Both the position numbers and the translations under genes were made by a program. The notes beneath the pieces are model-generated. The model was not told the DNA's origin and ran no database searches. It saw only the letters and a list, made by a program, of their open reading frames with translations. DNA of 64,000 bases from assembly GCF_011806425.1 (NCBI RefSeq), contig NZ_JAATOV010000003.1, positions 186,001 through 250,000 of the forward strand, written 5' to 3'. Below are positions 37,921 to 48,323 of the stretch, one piece after another; position 1 is the first letter of the stretch; every line of letters starts with the position of its first letter. The DNA comes from Thalassospira lucentensis. Its GTDB lineage: Bacteria; Pseudomonadota; Alphaproteobacteria; Rhodospirillales; Thalassospiraceae.

Positions 37921-38725
37921 GGCTGAACGTCAAAAAGATACGAATTCCGGGCTAAAACCACGCATTTTATCTGCGTTGGTGATGACACCCGTCGCCATCG
38001 CCGCCGTTTGGTTTGGCGCGCCTTATTTCGATATCCTTCTATTTGTGTTCTCTGCGGGAATGATGTGGGAATGGGCGCGGATGTGCATTCCCAATCACTA
38101 TATTGGTGTTTCAATTGTTTCGGGTGTTGCCATTGGTGTGGCCATCTTGATGCAAGTAACCGGGCAGGGCGAACTGATGTTCATGCCTGTTGCCATCGGT
38201 GTGATCATTGCAATGGCGCGTGGCGGTAAAAACTGGCTTCTGGCCGGGTTTGGCGTTCTTTACATCTCTCTTGCCGGGTTATCGGCGATTTGGCTACGCC
38301 ATCAGGAACCTAATGGTCTTTTGACGATCATGTGGTTGTTCTTCCTGGTATGGGCGACAGATACCGGCGGCTACACGTTTGGACGCTTGATTGGTGGCCC
38401 GAAACTCGCACCACGGTATAGCCCGAACAAAACTTGGGCCGGATTGCTTGGTGGTATGGTTTGTGCCGGGATTGTTGGCGGTGTGGTGACCTATCATAGC
38501 ACCGATGCCATTAATTGGGTGATCGTGGTCCTGAGCATGGTTCTTGCTGTAGTGGCTCAGATTGGCGACCTTGGTGAATCTGCGCTTAAACGCTATGCCA
38601 AAGTCAAAGACAGCAGCCACCTTATCCCCGGACATGGCGGATTGCTTGACCGTGCCGATGGCATGCTGTCGGTGTTCCCGGTCGCATTTGCGATTATTTA
38701 TTTCGCTGGGCTCTCATTGCGCTAG
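37907..38725 (+). CDS. cdsA: Phosphatidate cytidylyltransferase
   Basis: Integral membrane enzyme that makes CDP-diacylglycerol for phospholipids. The start is uncertain: GTG 37907 (272 residues) fits the GGGAG ten bases upstream, and TTG 37904 is the alternative; the open frame extends back to 37823 but that part lies within uppS. Seven to eight helices are predicted, and the C-terminal family signature KVKDSSHLIPGHGGLLDRAD is clear. Confidence 0.93.
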   Translation: MQSSEAERQKDTNSGLKPRILSALVMTPVAIAAVWFGAPYFDILLFVFSAGMMWEWARMCIPNHYIGVSIVSGVAIGVAILMQVTGQGELMFMPVAIGVIIAMARGGKNWLLAGFGVLYISLAGLSAIWLRHQEPNGLLTIMWLFFLVWATDTGGYTFGRLIGGPKLAPRYSPNKTWAGLLGGMVCAGIVGGVVTYHSTDAINWVIVVLSMVLAVVAQIGDLGESALKRYAKVKDSSHLIPGHGGLLDRADGMLSVFPVAFAIIYFAGLSLR

Positions 38726-38750
38726 AACCAGATATGAAGCTGGTTCTTTT
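38724..38750 (+). terminator. Weak hairpin between cdsA and dxr
   Basis: AGAACCAG (38724-38731) pairs with CTGGTTCT (38740-38747), then TTT. It begins inside the cdsA stop codon and ends 14 bases before dxr, so it is probably an attenuator with read-through rather than an operon end. Confidence 0.55.
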
Positions 38751-38764
38751 CTGACAGGTGTTTG

Positions 38765-39925
38765 ATGACTTTGAAGAAATCCGTCAGTGTTTTTGGCGTT
38801 ACGGGATCCGTCGGCAAAAGTACTGTCGATATTCTAAAAACGCATGCTGATAAATACAGTGTGGACGCGGTAACGGCGCATCGCAATGTTGATGCTCTTG
38901 CCAAAACGGCCATGGACCTTGGCGCGAAATGCGCTGTCATCGGGGATCCTGCCTATTTCGCACAGATGCGCGATGCGCTGTCGGGGACCGAAATTGAAGT
39001 ATCCGCAGGCGAAGACGCGCTGATCGAGGCGGCTTCGCGCCCGTCGGACATCATCATCGCAGCAATCGTCGGCGCAGCTGGCCTGAAACCAACACTTGCG
39101 GCCATTCGCCGTGGTGCGCGGGTGGGGCTTGCCAATAAGGAAACCCTTGTTTGCGCGGGCAGCTTGATGGCGCGCGAGGTTACCCAGCATGGCGCCACCC
39201 TTATTCCGGTCGATTCTGAACATAGTGCGATTTTTCAGGTGCTCGAAGACCGGGCCGAAGACCAGATCGAACGTATTTTGCTGACTGCCTCCGGCGGGCC
39301 GTTTCGTCAATGGTCATTGGACGATATGAAATCGGTTACGCGTGCGCAGGCACTTGCCCATCCCAACTGGGAAATGGGGGCTAAAATCTCGATTGATTCG
39401 GCAACCATGATGAATAAGGGCCTCGAACTCATCGAAGCCCGGCATCTTTTCCCGGTTCCCGAAGAACGCATCGAAATCGTGGTGCATCCGCAGTCGGTGG
39501 TGCACAGCATGGTCGAATATGCCGATGGCTCGATTCTGGCGCAATTGGGCTCGCCCGACATGCGCACCCCGATTGCCTATGCCCTGTCTTGGCCCGAGCG
39601 GATCAAAGTCGACGCACCGCGTCTTGATTTTGCCACGATCGGAGGTTTGAACTTCGAGGCACCAGACTGTGCTCGCTTCCCAGCACTGCGTCTCGCACGA
39701 GAAGCCTTGCAGGCGGGCGGGACACTGCCTACAGTCTTGAATGCGGCAAATGAAATCGCCGTCGAAGCGTTTCTGAATGATAAAATCGGTTTTCTTGCGA
39801 TTGCCGAGATTGTCGAAGAAATGATGACGAAAATCGGCAACGAAAATCTTGTCGATCTGGATCAGGTATTTGCAACAGATGCCATGGTCCGACGCGAAAC
39901 AGCTGCACGGATCGCGGCTGTTTAA
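38765..39925 (+). CDS. dxr: 1-deoxy-D-xylulose 5-phosphate reductoisomerase
   Basis: Second enzyme of the non-mevalonate isoprenoid pathway; makes MEP with NADPH. The start is ATG 38765. The 386-residue protein has the nucleotide loop VFGVTGSVGKST (the family usually has GATGSIG, so the second residue is unusual), LANKETLVCAG, the metal site IPVDSEHSAIFQ, and the substrate loop ASGGPFR with NPHWEMG-like AHPNWEMGAKISIDSATMMN. Supplies precursors for UppS upstream. Confidence 0.96.
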   Translation: MTLKKSVSVFGVTGSVGKSTVDILKTHADKYSVDAVTAHRNVDALAKTAMDLGAKCAVIGDPAYFAQMRDALSGTEIEVSAGEDALIEAASRPSDIIIAAIVGAAGLKPTLAAIRRGARVGLANKETLVCAGSLMAREVTQHGATLIPVDSEHSAIFQVLEDRAEDQIERILLTASGGPFRQWSLDDMKSVTRAQALAHPNWEMGAKISIDSATMMNKGLELIEARHLFPVPEERIEIVVHPQSVVHSMVEYADGSILAQLGSPDMRTPIAYALSWPERIKVDAPRLDFATIGGLNFEAPDCARFPALRLAREALQAGGTLPTVLNAANEIAVEAFLNDKIGFLAIAEIVEEMMTKIGNENLVDLDQVFATDAMVRRETAARIAAV

Positions 39926-39963
39926 CTAAATAACACCGGTTTTGCCGGATAAGGGACGTCTTA

Positions 39964-41067
39964 ATGGAAACCTTGCTTTCTTTTCTTTTCGTACTCTCGG
40001 TTCTCGTGTTCGTTCACGAATATGGGCACTATTGGGTTGCGATTAAAAACGGCGTGAAAGTCGAAGCCTTTTCAATCGGTTTTGGACCAGAACTGTTTGG
40101 CTGGTACGACAAAAAAGGAACGCGCTGGAAAGTAAGCCTGCTGCCACTGGGCGGCTACGTTAAGATGTTTGGCGACATGAACCCAGCCAGTGCTGGCCAG
40201 CGTGATGACTTGGCCGAAGACGAAAAGCAATTCGCCTTTCATCACAAAAGTGTCGCGGCACGTGCGGCGATTGTTTTTGCCGGCCCGTTTGCCAATTTCC
40301 TGTTTGCCATTATCGTCTTTACGTTCCTGTTTGCCGCGGTTGGTCAACAACGCGCATTGCCGGTCGTGGGCGAGGTCATGGAAAACAGTCCGGCGGCTGT
40401 GGCCGGGCTTCAGACCGATGACCGCATTACTGCAATTGATGGCGATCAGGTTGAATGGTTCTCCGATCTTTCCGAAATCGTGCGCGCACATCCGTCTGAA
40501 CAGTTGCAGCTGTCCGTTGTGCGCAACGATCAGCCGCTTGATCTGACCGTCACGCCAGAGGCCGTCACGCCAGAAGGCGGTGACGCATCGCAGGCATTTG
40601 GCCGTCTTGGTGTGACTGCGGGGGCGTTTGAAACCAGCCGCGACGGTGTTGTTGATGCTGTTGGGCGCGCGTTTAATTCGGTTTATATGTTAACCACCCA
40701 GACATTTTCGGCCATTGGCGAAATGATCAGTGGGGATCGTGACAGTTCCGAGCTTGGTGGTCCGATCCGGATCGCGCAGATGTCGGGTGAAGTCGCCGAA
40801 GGCGGCTTTGGACCGCTGCTGTTCTTTATGGGATATTTGTCTATCAGCCTCGGGTTGATTAACTTGATGCCTGTTCCGGTCTTGGATGGGGGGCATTTGG
40901 TGTTTTACGCGATTGAGGCAATTCGCGGTAAGCCATTGGGCGCAAAAGCACAAGAATATGGTTTCCGTATCGGTGCGGGTTTGGTATTCAGCTTAATAAT
41001 CTTTGCAACCTGGAACGATCTGACGCAATTGGGCGTCTTTAGTTTCCTCAAAGGACTTGCTGGCTGA
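39964..41067 (+). CDS. rseP: RIP metalloprotease RseP (site-2 protease)
   Basis: Inner-membrane zinc protease that cuts transmembrane anti-sigma factors and leftover signal peptides. The 367-residue protein has the active-site helix with HEYGH at residues 18-22 and the second motif around Leu307-Asp308-Gly309 (PVPVLDGGHLVFY). One PDZ domain (PVVGEVMENSPAAVAGLQTDDRI region) lies between; E. coli has two. It overlaps bamA by one base. Confidence 0.95.
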   Translation: METLLSFLFVLSVLVFVHEYGHYWVAIKNGVKVEAFSIGFGPELFGWYDKKGTRWKVSLLPLGGYVKMFGDMNPASAGQRDDLAEDEKQFAFHHKSVAARAAIVFAGPFANFLFAIIVFTFLFAAVGQQRALPVVGEVMENSPAAVAGLQTDDRITAIDGDQVEWFSDLSEIVRAHPSEQLQLSVVRNDQPLDLTVTPEAVTPEGGDASQAFGRLGVTAGAFETSRDGVVDAVGRAFNSVYMLTTQTFSAIGEMISGDRDSSELGGPIRIAQMSGEVAEGGFGPLLFFMGYLSISLGLINLMPVPVLDGGHLVFYAIEAIRGKPLGAKAQEYGFRIGAGLVFSLIIFATWNDLTQLGVFSFLKGLAG

Positions 41068-43388
41068 TGATTGACGGCAAAAGGGGTTTTAACTTGCTGC
41101 GTACGGTAAAAGCGGCCGGAATTTGTACGGCTCTGCTTGGCGCGATGTCGCCAATGATTGTTTCGACGGTGGCCCACGCTCAAAGCTCGGGCGTGATCCG
41201 TGACATCAAGGTGGATGGCAATAATCGTATCGAAAGTGCGACGGTTGATGCCTATCTGACTGTTGCCCCGGGCGACCCGTATGATGCGCAGAAAATCAAT
41301 GAATCTCTCAAAGCGCTGTTTTCGACAGGCCTTTTTGCAGATGTGTCGATTTCATTTAATCAGGGCGTGCTTCTGGTTAACGTTGTTGAAAACCCGATCA
41401 TTAACCGCATTGCCTTTGAAGGTAACCAGCGTCTGAAAGACGATACGCTCAGCACCGAGCTGCAGCTGCGTCCACGCGTTGTCTATACCCGCACCAAGGT
41501 GCAGTCGGACGTTCAGCGTATCCTGGAACTGTATCGCCGTAATGGCCGTTTCGCCGCGACGGTGGATCCAAAAGTCATCCAGCTTGAACAAAACCGTGTC
41601 GATCTTGTCTTTGAGATTAAGGAAGGCGACGCCACCGGCATTCGTAAAGTCAATTTCATCGGCAATAAAGCGTTCGATGATGGTGAACTGTCCGAAGTCA
41701 TCCGCACGACCGAAAGTGCGTGGTGGAAAATCCTGACCGCAGATGACAACTACGATCCTGATCGCGTCACTTTTGACCGAGAATTGCTGCGTCGTTTCTA
41801 TCTTTCTGCCGGTTATGCTGATTTCCAGGTGCTGTCGTCGGTTGCAGAATTGACACCGGACCGCTCTGATTTCTTCATCACATATACGGTGAGTGAAGGT
41901 CAGCGCTATAAGTTCGGTAACATCAAGGTTGAATCCCAGATCGACAAGATTGACGGCGAAACGCTTCTCCCACTGGTCGATATCAAATCGGGCGAATGGT
42001 ATAACGCTGAGCTTGTCGATGATTCCGTTCAGGCCTTGACCGAAAAAGTCGGTGATCAGGGCTATGCCTTTATCGATATTCGCCCGAACGTTCAGCGTAA
42101 CCGCGAAGACGGTACGATTGACGTGACCTTTACCATCGCCGAAGGTCCAAAGGTTTACGTCGAACGGATCAATGTGGTTGGCAACGTACGGACCCTTGAT
42201 GAAGTTATCCGCCGTGAATTCCGCCTGGTCGAGGGTGATGCGTTTAGCAGCTCTAAGATGAAGCGTTCGAAGCAACGTATTGAAAACCTGAACTTCTTTA
42301 AAAAGGTTGATGTGAAGACGTTGCCGGGCTCAACACCGGATCAGACCGTTCTTGAAGTTGATGTCGAAGAAAAATCCACCGGTGAGTTTTCGATCGGTGC
42401 TGGGTATGGCACGGATAACGGCGCCTTTGGTCAGATTGGTGTGCGTGAACGTAACCTGCTGGGTAAAGGTCAGGATTTGCGTCTTAACTTCACGCTCGGT
42501 TCGTCGGATCAGCAGGTTGATCTGTCTTTCACCGAACCATACTTCATGGATCGAGAAATTGCTGCTGGCTTCGATGTCTATCGTCGAGAGCAGGACAATC
42601 AGGACGAAAGCTCCTATGACGAAGAGCAGACAGGTGGGCGCCTGCGCGCAGGATTTAGATATTCAGAAGCCCTGTCGCATTCGCTTCGCTACGGGATTGA
42701 GCAGAATAAATATTCTAACATTTCAAAAGATGCGTCGCGTTTGTTGAAAGAAGAAAGCAATGAGTTCATTGAATCTTCAATTGGTCACACGCTGACCTAC
42801 GACAAACGTGATAGCAGCTTCTCACCGACCGAGGGTTATTTCGGTCGTCTGTCTAACGATTTTGCCGGTCTCGGGGGGGATGAAACCTATCTGCGCACAC
42901 GGATTGATGGCGGGTATTACTATCCGATCGATCGTGAGCATGAATGGGTTCTCTCAGCACGTGCTGCTGCCGGTTACATTGTTGGTATTGGCGACGATAC
43001 TCGTATTTCCCAACGCTTCTTTGTTGGCGGTGCAAACCTGCGTGGTTTCGCATCGGCGGGTGTCGGGCCGCGTGATATCGCATCGGATGATGCGCTTGGG
43101 GGCAAAAGTTACTACACGGGGTCTGTACAGATGGACTTCCCGCTTGGCCTGCCGTCTGAATTTGCCCTTAAGGGCCGTATCTTTAGTGACTTCGGTTCTT
43201 CTGAGGGCGTAGACGGTGCACGTGCTGGCGAAATCTATGATGAGGGGTCACTTCGCGCGTCTGTCGGTGTTGGTGTCGGTTGGGAATCGCCATTTGGCCC
43301 CATCGGTGTCGATCTCTCGCAGGCTGTTTTGAAAGAAAGCTACGACAAAGAGGAAGTGTTCCGTCTTAACTTCGGGACCAGATTCTAA
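41067..43388 (+). CDS. bamA: Outer membrane protein assembly factor BamA
   Basis: Central beta-barrel of the BAM complex, which inserts outer-membrane proteins. The 773-residue precursor has a signal peptide ending near STVAHAQS, five POTRA domains (about residues 40-430) and a 16-strand barrel. The conserved L6 motif is GGANLRGFAS (family VRGF/Y), and the C terminus ends in the outer-membrane signature Phe (FRLNFGTRF). Flanked by rseP and skp as in most proteobacteria. Confidence 0.97.
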   Translation: MIDGKRGFNLLRTVKAAGICTALLGAMSPMIVSTVAHAQSSGVIRDIKVDGNNRIESATVDAYLTVAPGDPYDAQKINESLKALFSTGLFADVSISFNQGVLLVNVVENPIINRIAFEGNQRLKDDTLSTELQLRPRVVYTRTKVQSDVQRILELYRRNGRFAATVDPKVIQLEQNRVDLVFEIKEGDATGIRKVNFIGNKAFDDGELSEVIRTTESAWWKILTADDNYDPDRVTFDRELLRRFYLSAGYADFQVLSSVAELTPDRSDFFITYTVSEGQRYKFGNIKVESQIDKIDGETLLPLVDIKSGEWYNAELVDDSVQALTEKVGDQGYAFIDIRPNVQRNREDGTIDVTFTIAEGPKVYVERINVVGNVRTLDEVIRREFRLVEGDAFSSSKMKRSKQRIENLNFFKKVDVKTLPGSTPDQTVLEVDVEEKSTGEFSIGAGYGTDNGAFGQIGVRERNLLGKGQDLRLNFTLGSSDQQVDLSFTEPYFMDREIAAGFDVYRREQDNQDESSYDEEQTGGRLRAGFRYSEALSHSLRYGIEQNKYSNISKDASRLLKEESNEFIESSIGHTLTYDKRDSSFSPTEGYFGRLSNDFAGLGGDETYLRTRIDGGYYYPIDREHEWVLSARAAAGYIVGIGDDTRISQRFFVGGANLRGFASAGVGPRDIASDDALGGKSYYTGSVQMDFPLGLPSEFALKGRIFSDFGSSEGVDGARAGEIYDEGSLRASVGVGVGWESPFGPIGVDLSQAVLKESYDKEEVFRLNFGTRF

Positions 43389-43970
43389 ATGAGCATTACA
43401 AAATCTATCCGTAACGTCGCATTTGCTGTCGCAATGATTTCCGGCGCCGGTTTGGCAACCCATGCGCAGGCCCAAGAGCCGCTTGCAAAAGAGACCCTTG
43501 CAAACGTCATGATCGTCGATATCGACGGCATCTTGCGCGAAGCATCCGCCATGCGCGATGTGAACAAGCAGCTCAAAGCCCGGCAGCAGGCCTACCAGCA
43601 GGAAATTGAAACCCGGCAGCAGGCCTTGCGCGAAGAAGACAAGCAATTGGCGCAGCAGCGTAGCCTCTTGGCTGCCGACGTTTTTCAGGAAAAGCAAAAA
43701 GCCTTCCAACAGAAGGTCGCAGCTTTCCAGAAATTCGCACAGGGTCGCAACCGTGTGCTCGATGAAGCCCGCGCTGTCGCCAGTGGCGAGTTCCAAAAAA
43801 AGCTGATCGGCATTGTTGCTGATCTTGCTGAAAAGCGTCAGGCAACTTTGGTTCTGCGTAAAAGTCAGGTCATCCTTCATGCCAAGGGCATGAATGCTAG
43901 CCCGCAGGTCCTTGAGCGGATTAACGCTGAACTGCCAACGCTTAAGGTTCAGTTCAAGGAAGGCTCTTAA
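43389..43970 (+). CDS. skp: OmpH/Skp family periplasmic chaperone
   Basis: Holds unfolded outer-membrane proteins in the periplasm on their way to BamA. The 193-residue precursor has a signal peptide ([20 protein letters not shown] then QAQ), a small beta core ([12 protein letters not shown]), and a long coiled-coil arm rich in Gln, Glu and Lys, as expected for the jellyfish-shaped trimer. It starts directly after the bamA stop and overlaps lpxD by one base. Confidence 0.92.
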   Translation: MSITKSIRNVAFAVAMISGAGLATHAQAQEPLAKETLANVMIVDIDGILREASAMRDVNKQLKARQQAYQQEIETRQQALREEDKQLAQQRSLLAADVFQEKQKAFQQKVAAFQKFAQGRNRVLDEARAVASGEFQKKLIGIVADLAEKRQATLVLRKSQVILHAKGMNASPQVLERINAELPTLKVQFKEGS

Positions 43971-44989
43971 TGGCTGATCCGCGTTTTTTTAATCGCAAAG
44001 GTCCGTTCAGCGTTCAACAGATCGCTGAACTTACGGGCGCGACCCCGGTCAATGCACCGGACGCGGACCGCCGTTTTGAGGACGTGGCGCCTCTGCAAAT
44101 CGCAGATGCCACGATCCTGAGCTTTTTTGACAATCGCAAATACATTGATGCCTTTGTCGAAAGCAAAGCTGGCGCATGCTTCGTGCGTCCGGAATTTGCT
44201 GATCGCGCGCCGAAGGACATGGTCCTGTTTACGACCGATGATCCGTACCGCGCCTATGCCAAGGCAGCAACGGCCTATTATCCGTTTGAAACCGGAAATG
44301 GTGTCATTTCTGACCGGGCCGTGATTGATCCGACCGCGAAGCTTGGCACAGGTGTTCAGGTTGATGCCTGTGCTGTCATCGGCGCCAATTGTGAAATTGG
44401 CGACGGGACGATCATTGCGCCTAATGCGGTGATCGGCGATGGCGTCGTCATTGGTGCCGGCAGCAAAGTCGGGGCAGGGGCGACCATCAGCCACAGCCTG
44501 ATTGGTAATCTGTGCCTGATTTACCCCGGTGCGCGCATCGGTCAGGACGGTTTTGGCTTTGCCATGGGCCCGCAGGGACACGTCAAGGTGCCCCAGCTTG
44601 GTCGCGTTGTCATCGGCAATGACGTCGAAGTCGGCTCAAACGCGACAATTGATCGTGGGGCAGGGCCAGATACCATCATTGGCAATGGCTGTCGTATCGA
44701 CAATCTGGTGCAAATCGGCCATAACGTCGAACTTGGCATGGGATGTGTTATTGTCTCCCAAGTCGGGATTTCCGGATCGACCAAACTTGGCAACTTTGTT
44801 GTTTTGGCCGGGCAGGTCGGTGTTACCGGGCATCTTGAGATTGGTGATGGGGCCAAGGTTGCCGCGCAATCGGGTGTCATGAAAAGCATTGGACCGGGCG
44901 AGACCGTGGGCGGAAGCCCTGCCGTCCCGGTTATGGAATACCATAAACAGACGGTGGCCTTGTCGCGTCTGATACGAAAAAAGAAATAA
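43970..44989 (+). CDS. lpxD: UDP-3-O-(3-hydroxyacyl)glucosamine N-acyltransferase
   Basis: Third step of lipid A synthesis: adds the amide-linked hydroxy acyl chain using acyl-ACP. The 339-residue protein has the N-terminal uridine-binding domain, then a left-handed beta helix of hexapeptide repeats ([20 protein letters not shown] and onward), with the catalytic His in [11 protein letters not shown]. Coiled C-terminal tail. Confidence 0.96.
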   Translation: MADPRFFNRKGPFSVQQIAELTGATPVNAPDADRRFEDVAPLQIADATILSFFDNRKYIDAFVESKAGACFVRPEFADRAPKDMVLFTTDDPYRAYAKAATAYYPFETGNGVISDRAVIDPTAKLGTGVQVDACAVIGANCEIGDGTIIAPNAVIGDGVVIGAGSKVGAGATISHSLIGNLCLIYPGARIGQDGFGFAMGPQGHVKVPQLGRVVIGNDVEVGSNATIDRGAGPDTIIGNGCRIDNLVQIGHNVELGMGCVIVSQVGISGSTKLGNFVVLAGQVGVTGHLEIGDGAKVAAQSGVMKSIGPGETVGGSPAVPVMEYHKQTVALSRLIRKKK

Positions 44990-45000
44990 GGGCTATACGC

Positions 45001-45450
45001 ATGACCGAACTGTTAAGTGTTGATATTCAGCGCATTCTGGAAATGATTCCGCATCGCTATCCGTTTTTGCTGATTGATAAAGTCATCGATATTGATCCGG
45101 GTGAGTCTGCGACCGGCATCAAAAACGTTACGATGAATGAACCACAGTTCACAGGGCATTTCCCGCAGCAGCCAATTATGCCGGGCGTTTTGATCGTCGA
45201 GAGCATGGCTCAAACCGCCGCCATTCTTGTCGTTCAGACACTGGGCGAAGACGCCGAAGGCAAACTGGTTTACTTCATGAGCATCGATAACGCCCGTTTC
45301 CGGAAGCCGGTAACGCCAGGCGATGTCATGCACATTCATGTGGTCAAAAAACAAAGCCGTGGTCCGGTCTGGAAATTCGAAAGCCAAGTCAAAGTGGATG
45401 GGCAAGTCGTTGCCGAGGCCACAATCGCCGCGATGATCCGGGATAACTGA
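45001..45450 (+). CDS. fabZ: 3-hydroxyacyl-ACP dehydratase FabZ
   Basis: Dehydrates 3-hydroxyacyl-ACP in fatty acid elongation and competes with LpxA/LpxD for the same acyl pool. The 149-residue hot-dog protein has [14 protein letters not shown] and the catalytic pair His53 ([12 protein letters not shown]) and Glu67 (LIVESMAQ). Its position between lpxD and lpxA is the usual one. Confidence 0.97.
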   Translation: MTELLSVDIQRILEMIPHRYPFLLIDKVIDIDPGESATGIKNVTMNEPQFTGHFPQQPIMPGVLIVESMAQTAAILVVQTLGEDAEGKLVYFMSIDNARFRKPVTPGDVMHIHVVKKQSRGPVWKFESQVKVDGQVVAEATIAAMIRDN

Positions 45451-45452
45451 TA

Positions 45453-46256
45453 ATGTCAAAAGTACATCCAACCGCCGTCGTCGAAGATGGCGCGCAGATT
45501 GGTCAGGATGTCGAAATTGGGCCCTATTGTGTGGTGGGCCCGAAGGTTGTCTTGGGGGACCGGGTCAAGCTGCATAGTCATGTGGCCATGGCGGGGGTGA
45601 CGACCCTTGGCGATGAATGCGAGGTTTATCCATTCGCATCGGTCGGCCATGCCCCGCAGGACTTAAAGTTCAAAGGTGAAGAAAGCCGCCTGATCGTCGG
45701 CAAACGCACCAAAATCCGCGAGGGTGCCACCCTTAATCCCGGTACCGAAGGCGGCGGGATGGAAACCACAATTGGAGATGACTGCCTTTTGATGACCGGG
45801 GCCCATGTTGGTCACGATTGTCATGTCGGCAATCATTGCATTCTGGTCAATAACGGTACTTTGGCGGGACATGTTCTGGTCGAAGATTTCGCAATCGTCG
45901 GCGGGCTTTCGGCCGTGCATCAGTTTGTCCGTATTGGCAAACATGCCATGATTGGTGGCATGACTGGTGTTGACAGTGACGTGATCCCATACGGGTCTGT
46001 CATTGGCAACCGTGCGTATCTATCGGGTTTGAATATCATTGGTCTGAAACGCCGTGGATTTGATCGTGAAACGATCCATTCCCTGCGCAAAGCATATCGA
46101 CTGTTATTTGCCCAGGAAGGCACGCTTGCCGAACGCGTCGAAGAAGTCTCCAAAGATTTCGAAGGCGTTGGTCCTGTGATGGAAATCATCGACTTCCTGA
46201 AAGCAGAAAGCATGCGTTCCGCATGTACGCCAAAATATGACAGCTCAGCAGGATAA
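45453..46256 (+). CDS. lpxA: UDP-N-acetylglucosamine acyltransferase
   Basis: First step of lipid A synthesis. The 267-residue trimeric beta-helix protein is full of hexapeptide repeats (VHPTAVVEDGAQIGQDVEIG at the start). The catalytic His is expected at about residue 121 in GAHVGHDCHVG. A C-terminal helical domain follows from YLSGLNIIGLKRRGF. It overlaps lpxI by 20 bases. Confidence 0.97.
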   Translation: MSKVHPTAVVEDGAQIGQDVEIGPYCVVGPKVVLGDRVKLHSHVAMAGVTTLGDECEVYPFASVGHAPQDLKFKGEESRLIVGKRTKIREGATLNPGTEGGGMETTIGDDCLLMTGAHVGHDCHVGNHCILVNNGTLAGHVLVEDFAIVGGLSAVHQFVRIGKHAMIGGMTGVDSDVIPYGSVIGNRAYLSGLNIIGLKRRGFDRETIHSLRKAYRLLFAQEGTLAERVEEVSKDFEGVGPVMEIIDFLKAESMRSACTPKYDSSAG

Positions 46257-47085
46257 TCCGCAGCCGAAATTGGGGATTATCGCAGGCGGCGGCGCACTAC
46301 CTGTGCGCTTGGCGTCTGCGGCCACGGCCGCTGGGCGGGATGTGTTTATTGTCTTGCTTGATGGCTATGCCAACGACCCGGCGCTAGAAGATTATCCGCA
46401 CAAAACCTTGCGTCTTGGGGCTGCGGCCAAAATCCTTGATGCCATGGGCAAACAAAAATGCGTCGATGTTGTGTTGGCGGGCAAAGTCGCACGACCAAGC
46501 TTTTCGGCCATGCGCCCAGACTGGCGCGCCACCAAACTTCTGATGAAAGTCGGCATGAAGGCACTCGGCGATGACGGTCTTTTGCGCCTTGTCGGCCAAG
46601 AGCTTGAACGCGAAGGATTTCACCTTGTCGGTGCGCATGAAATCCTGTCCAATCTTGCCGTCCAAGAAGGCGTTCTTGGTGCCGTGCAGCCCGATGAACA
46701 GGCACTTAGTGATGCCAAACATGGCTTAATCGTCGCGCGCACATTGGGCCAAGCCGATGTCGGGCAGGGCTGTGTCGTACAACAGGGCCTTGTTCTGGCA
46801 CTTGAAGCCATCGAAGGCACCGATGAAATGGTCCGCCGTTCAGCCCTTTATAAACGTGATGGTGTTGGTGGTGTTTTGGTGAAATCTGCCAAACCACAAC
46901 AAGACCGCCGTCTTGATCTACCCGCGATTGGCATGACAACCGTCGAAGAAGCCCACAAAGCTGGATTACGTGGCATTGGTCTGTTGGCCGGTGGCACCAT
47001 GATCATTGATCGTGATGCGGTTTTGGCGCGTGCTGACGCGCTTGGACTATTTGTCATGGGGCTTCGCGTGGATGAAAGCCAATGA
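46237..47085 (+). CDS. lpxI: UDP-2,3-diacylglucosamine pyrophosphatase LpxI (DUF1009)
   Basis: Hydrolyses UDP-2,3-diacylglucosamine to lipid X, the step done by the unrelated LpxH in E. coli. The 282-residue protein has the LpxI opening KLGIIAGGGALPVRLASAA, the central GAHEILSNLAVQEGVLGA and the C-terminal DLPAIGMTTVEEAHKAGLRG with LAGGTMIIDRDAVLARAD (partly quoted). Its place between lpxA and lpxB fits. It overlaps both neighbours (20 and 4 bases). Confidence 0.95.
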   Translation: MTAQQDNPQPKLGIIAGGGALPVRLASAATAAGRDVFIVLLDGYANDPALEDYPHKTLRLGAAAKILDAMGKQKCVDVVLAGKVARPSFSAMRPDWRATKLLMKVGMKALGDDGLLRLVGQELEREGFHLVGAHEILSNLAVQEGVLGAVQPDEQALSDAKHGLIVARTLGQADVGQGCVVQQGLVLALEAIEGTDEMVRRSALYKRDGVGGVLVKSAKPQQDRRLDLPAIGMTTVEEAHKAGLRGIGLLAGGTMIIDRDAVLARADALGLFVMGLRVDESQ

Positions 47086-48248
47086 CCACTCAGTCCTCCA
47101 TAAACGGCCCCAAAATTATGCTGGTGGCCGGCGAAGCATCCGGTGATCAGTTGGGCGGGCGTTTGATGGCCGCGATCAAGGCACAGGCGCCAAATGCGCG
47201 CTTTATCGGTGTCGGTGGCCCGCGGATGGAGCGCGAAGGCCTCAGCAGCCTTTTTCCAATGAATGAAATGTCGGTGATGGGCCTGACCGAAGTCGTGCCC
47301 CACATCCCCCATTTGCTCAAACGCATTTCGCAAACCGCAAAATTTGCGCGCAGTGAACACCCCGATGTAGTGATCACGATTGACGCCCCGGATTTCAGCT
47401 TCCGTGTTGGTAAAAAGCTTAAGGGCAAGGGAATTCCGCTTGTCCATTATGTCGCGCCCTCTGTCTGGGCGTGGCGTTCCGGGCGCGCGCGCAAAATTGC
47501 TGATTTCTTGGACCATCTTTTGGCACTTTTGCCGTTTGAGCCGCCCTATTTCGAAAAAGAAGGCCTGCCAACCACTTTTATCGGCCACTCAGCCGTCGAA
47601 GAGCGCCATGATGGGGACGCAGACCGTTTTCGCGCCCAGCACGCCCTTGATGGCGATACAAAGCTGTTGGCGGTTCTGCCGGGCAGTCGCAATTCAGAAG
47701 TCAAACGCCTGCTTCCGATTTTTAAGGCGGTTGTCACCGACATTGCCGCAAAACATCCCAATACCCGGATAGTCGTTCCAACCGTTGCCAAGGTGGCCGA
47801 CGTGGTCACTGATGAAATGAAAGATTGGCCTCTGTCGCCGATCGTTGTTTCAACCGATCAAGAACGCCATGATGCCTTTGCTGCCGCAAACTGTGCGCTG
47901 GCGGCATCGGGAACAGTCTCGCTGGAGCTTGCAATTTCTGGTGTACCGCATGTCATTGCCTATCAGGTCAATGCACTGACCGGCTGGGTGGCCAAACGCC
48001 TGATTAAGATCGATACCGTGACCATTGTTAATTTGGTCCTGGGCCGCAAATTGATCCCGGAATTCTTACAAAGCCGATGCAAACCCAAAAAAATCATTCC
48101 GGTGTTAGATGAATTGCTTGGCGATAGTCCTGCGCGCCAAGAACAAAAAGACGGCTTTGACGAAGCCTGTCGCTTGTTGGGCTTTGGCGATCGCGCGCCA
48201 AGCGAAAAAGCCGCCGAGCAGATTTTAAAAATCATAGCCAAAAAATAA
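47082..48248 (+). CDS. lpxB: Lipid-A-disaccharide synthase
   Basis: Glycosyltransferase joining lipid X and UDP-diacylglucosamine into the lipid A disaccharide. The 388-residue GT-B protein has the N-terminal MLVAGEASGDQLGGRLM, VHYVAPSVWAWRSGRARKI and the C-terminal nucleotide site AASGTVSLELAISGVPHVIAY. Last gene of the envelope chain; no strong terminator follows before gloA. Confidence 0.97.
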   Translation: MTTQSSINGPKIMLVAGEASGDQLGGRLMAAIKAQAPNARFIGVGGPRMEREGLSSLFPMNEMSVMGLTEVVPHIPHLLKRISQTAKFARSEHPDVVITIDAPDFSFRVGKKLKGKGIPLVHYVAPSVWAWRSGRARKIADFLDHLLALLPFEPPYFEKEGLPTTFIGHSAVEERHDGDADRFRAQHALDGDTKLLAVLPGSRNSEVKRLLPIFKAVVTDIAAKHPNTRIVVPTVAKVADVVTDEMKDWPLSPIVVSTDQERHDAFAAANCALAASGTVSLELAISGVPHVIAYQVNALTGWVAKRLIKIDTVTIVNLVLGRKLIPEFLQSRCKPKKIIPVLDELLGDSPARQEQKDGFDEACRLLGFGDRAPSEKAAEQILKIIAKK

Positions 48249-48323
48249 CCTGCTCAGGGTGGCGTTATGTCCTGATACAGCCTAGTTTCACATCATTGAT
48301 CACTTCATTACGGAGACATTGTT

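Noticed and set aside
43591..43632. Near-repeat of CCCGGCAGCAGGCC in skp, first suspected to be a small direct repeat element
   Set aside because: It encodes repeated Arg-Gln-Gln-Ala in the coiled-coil arm and is explained by protein sequence.
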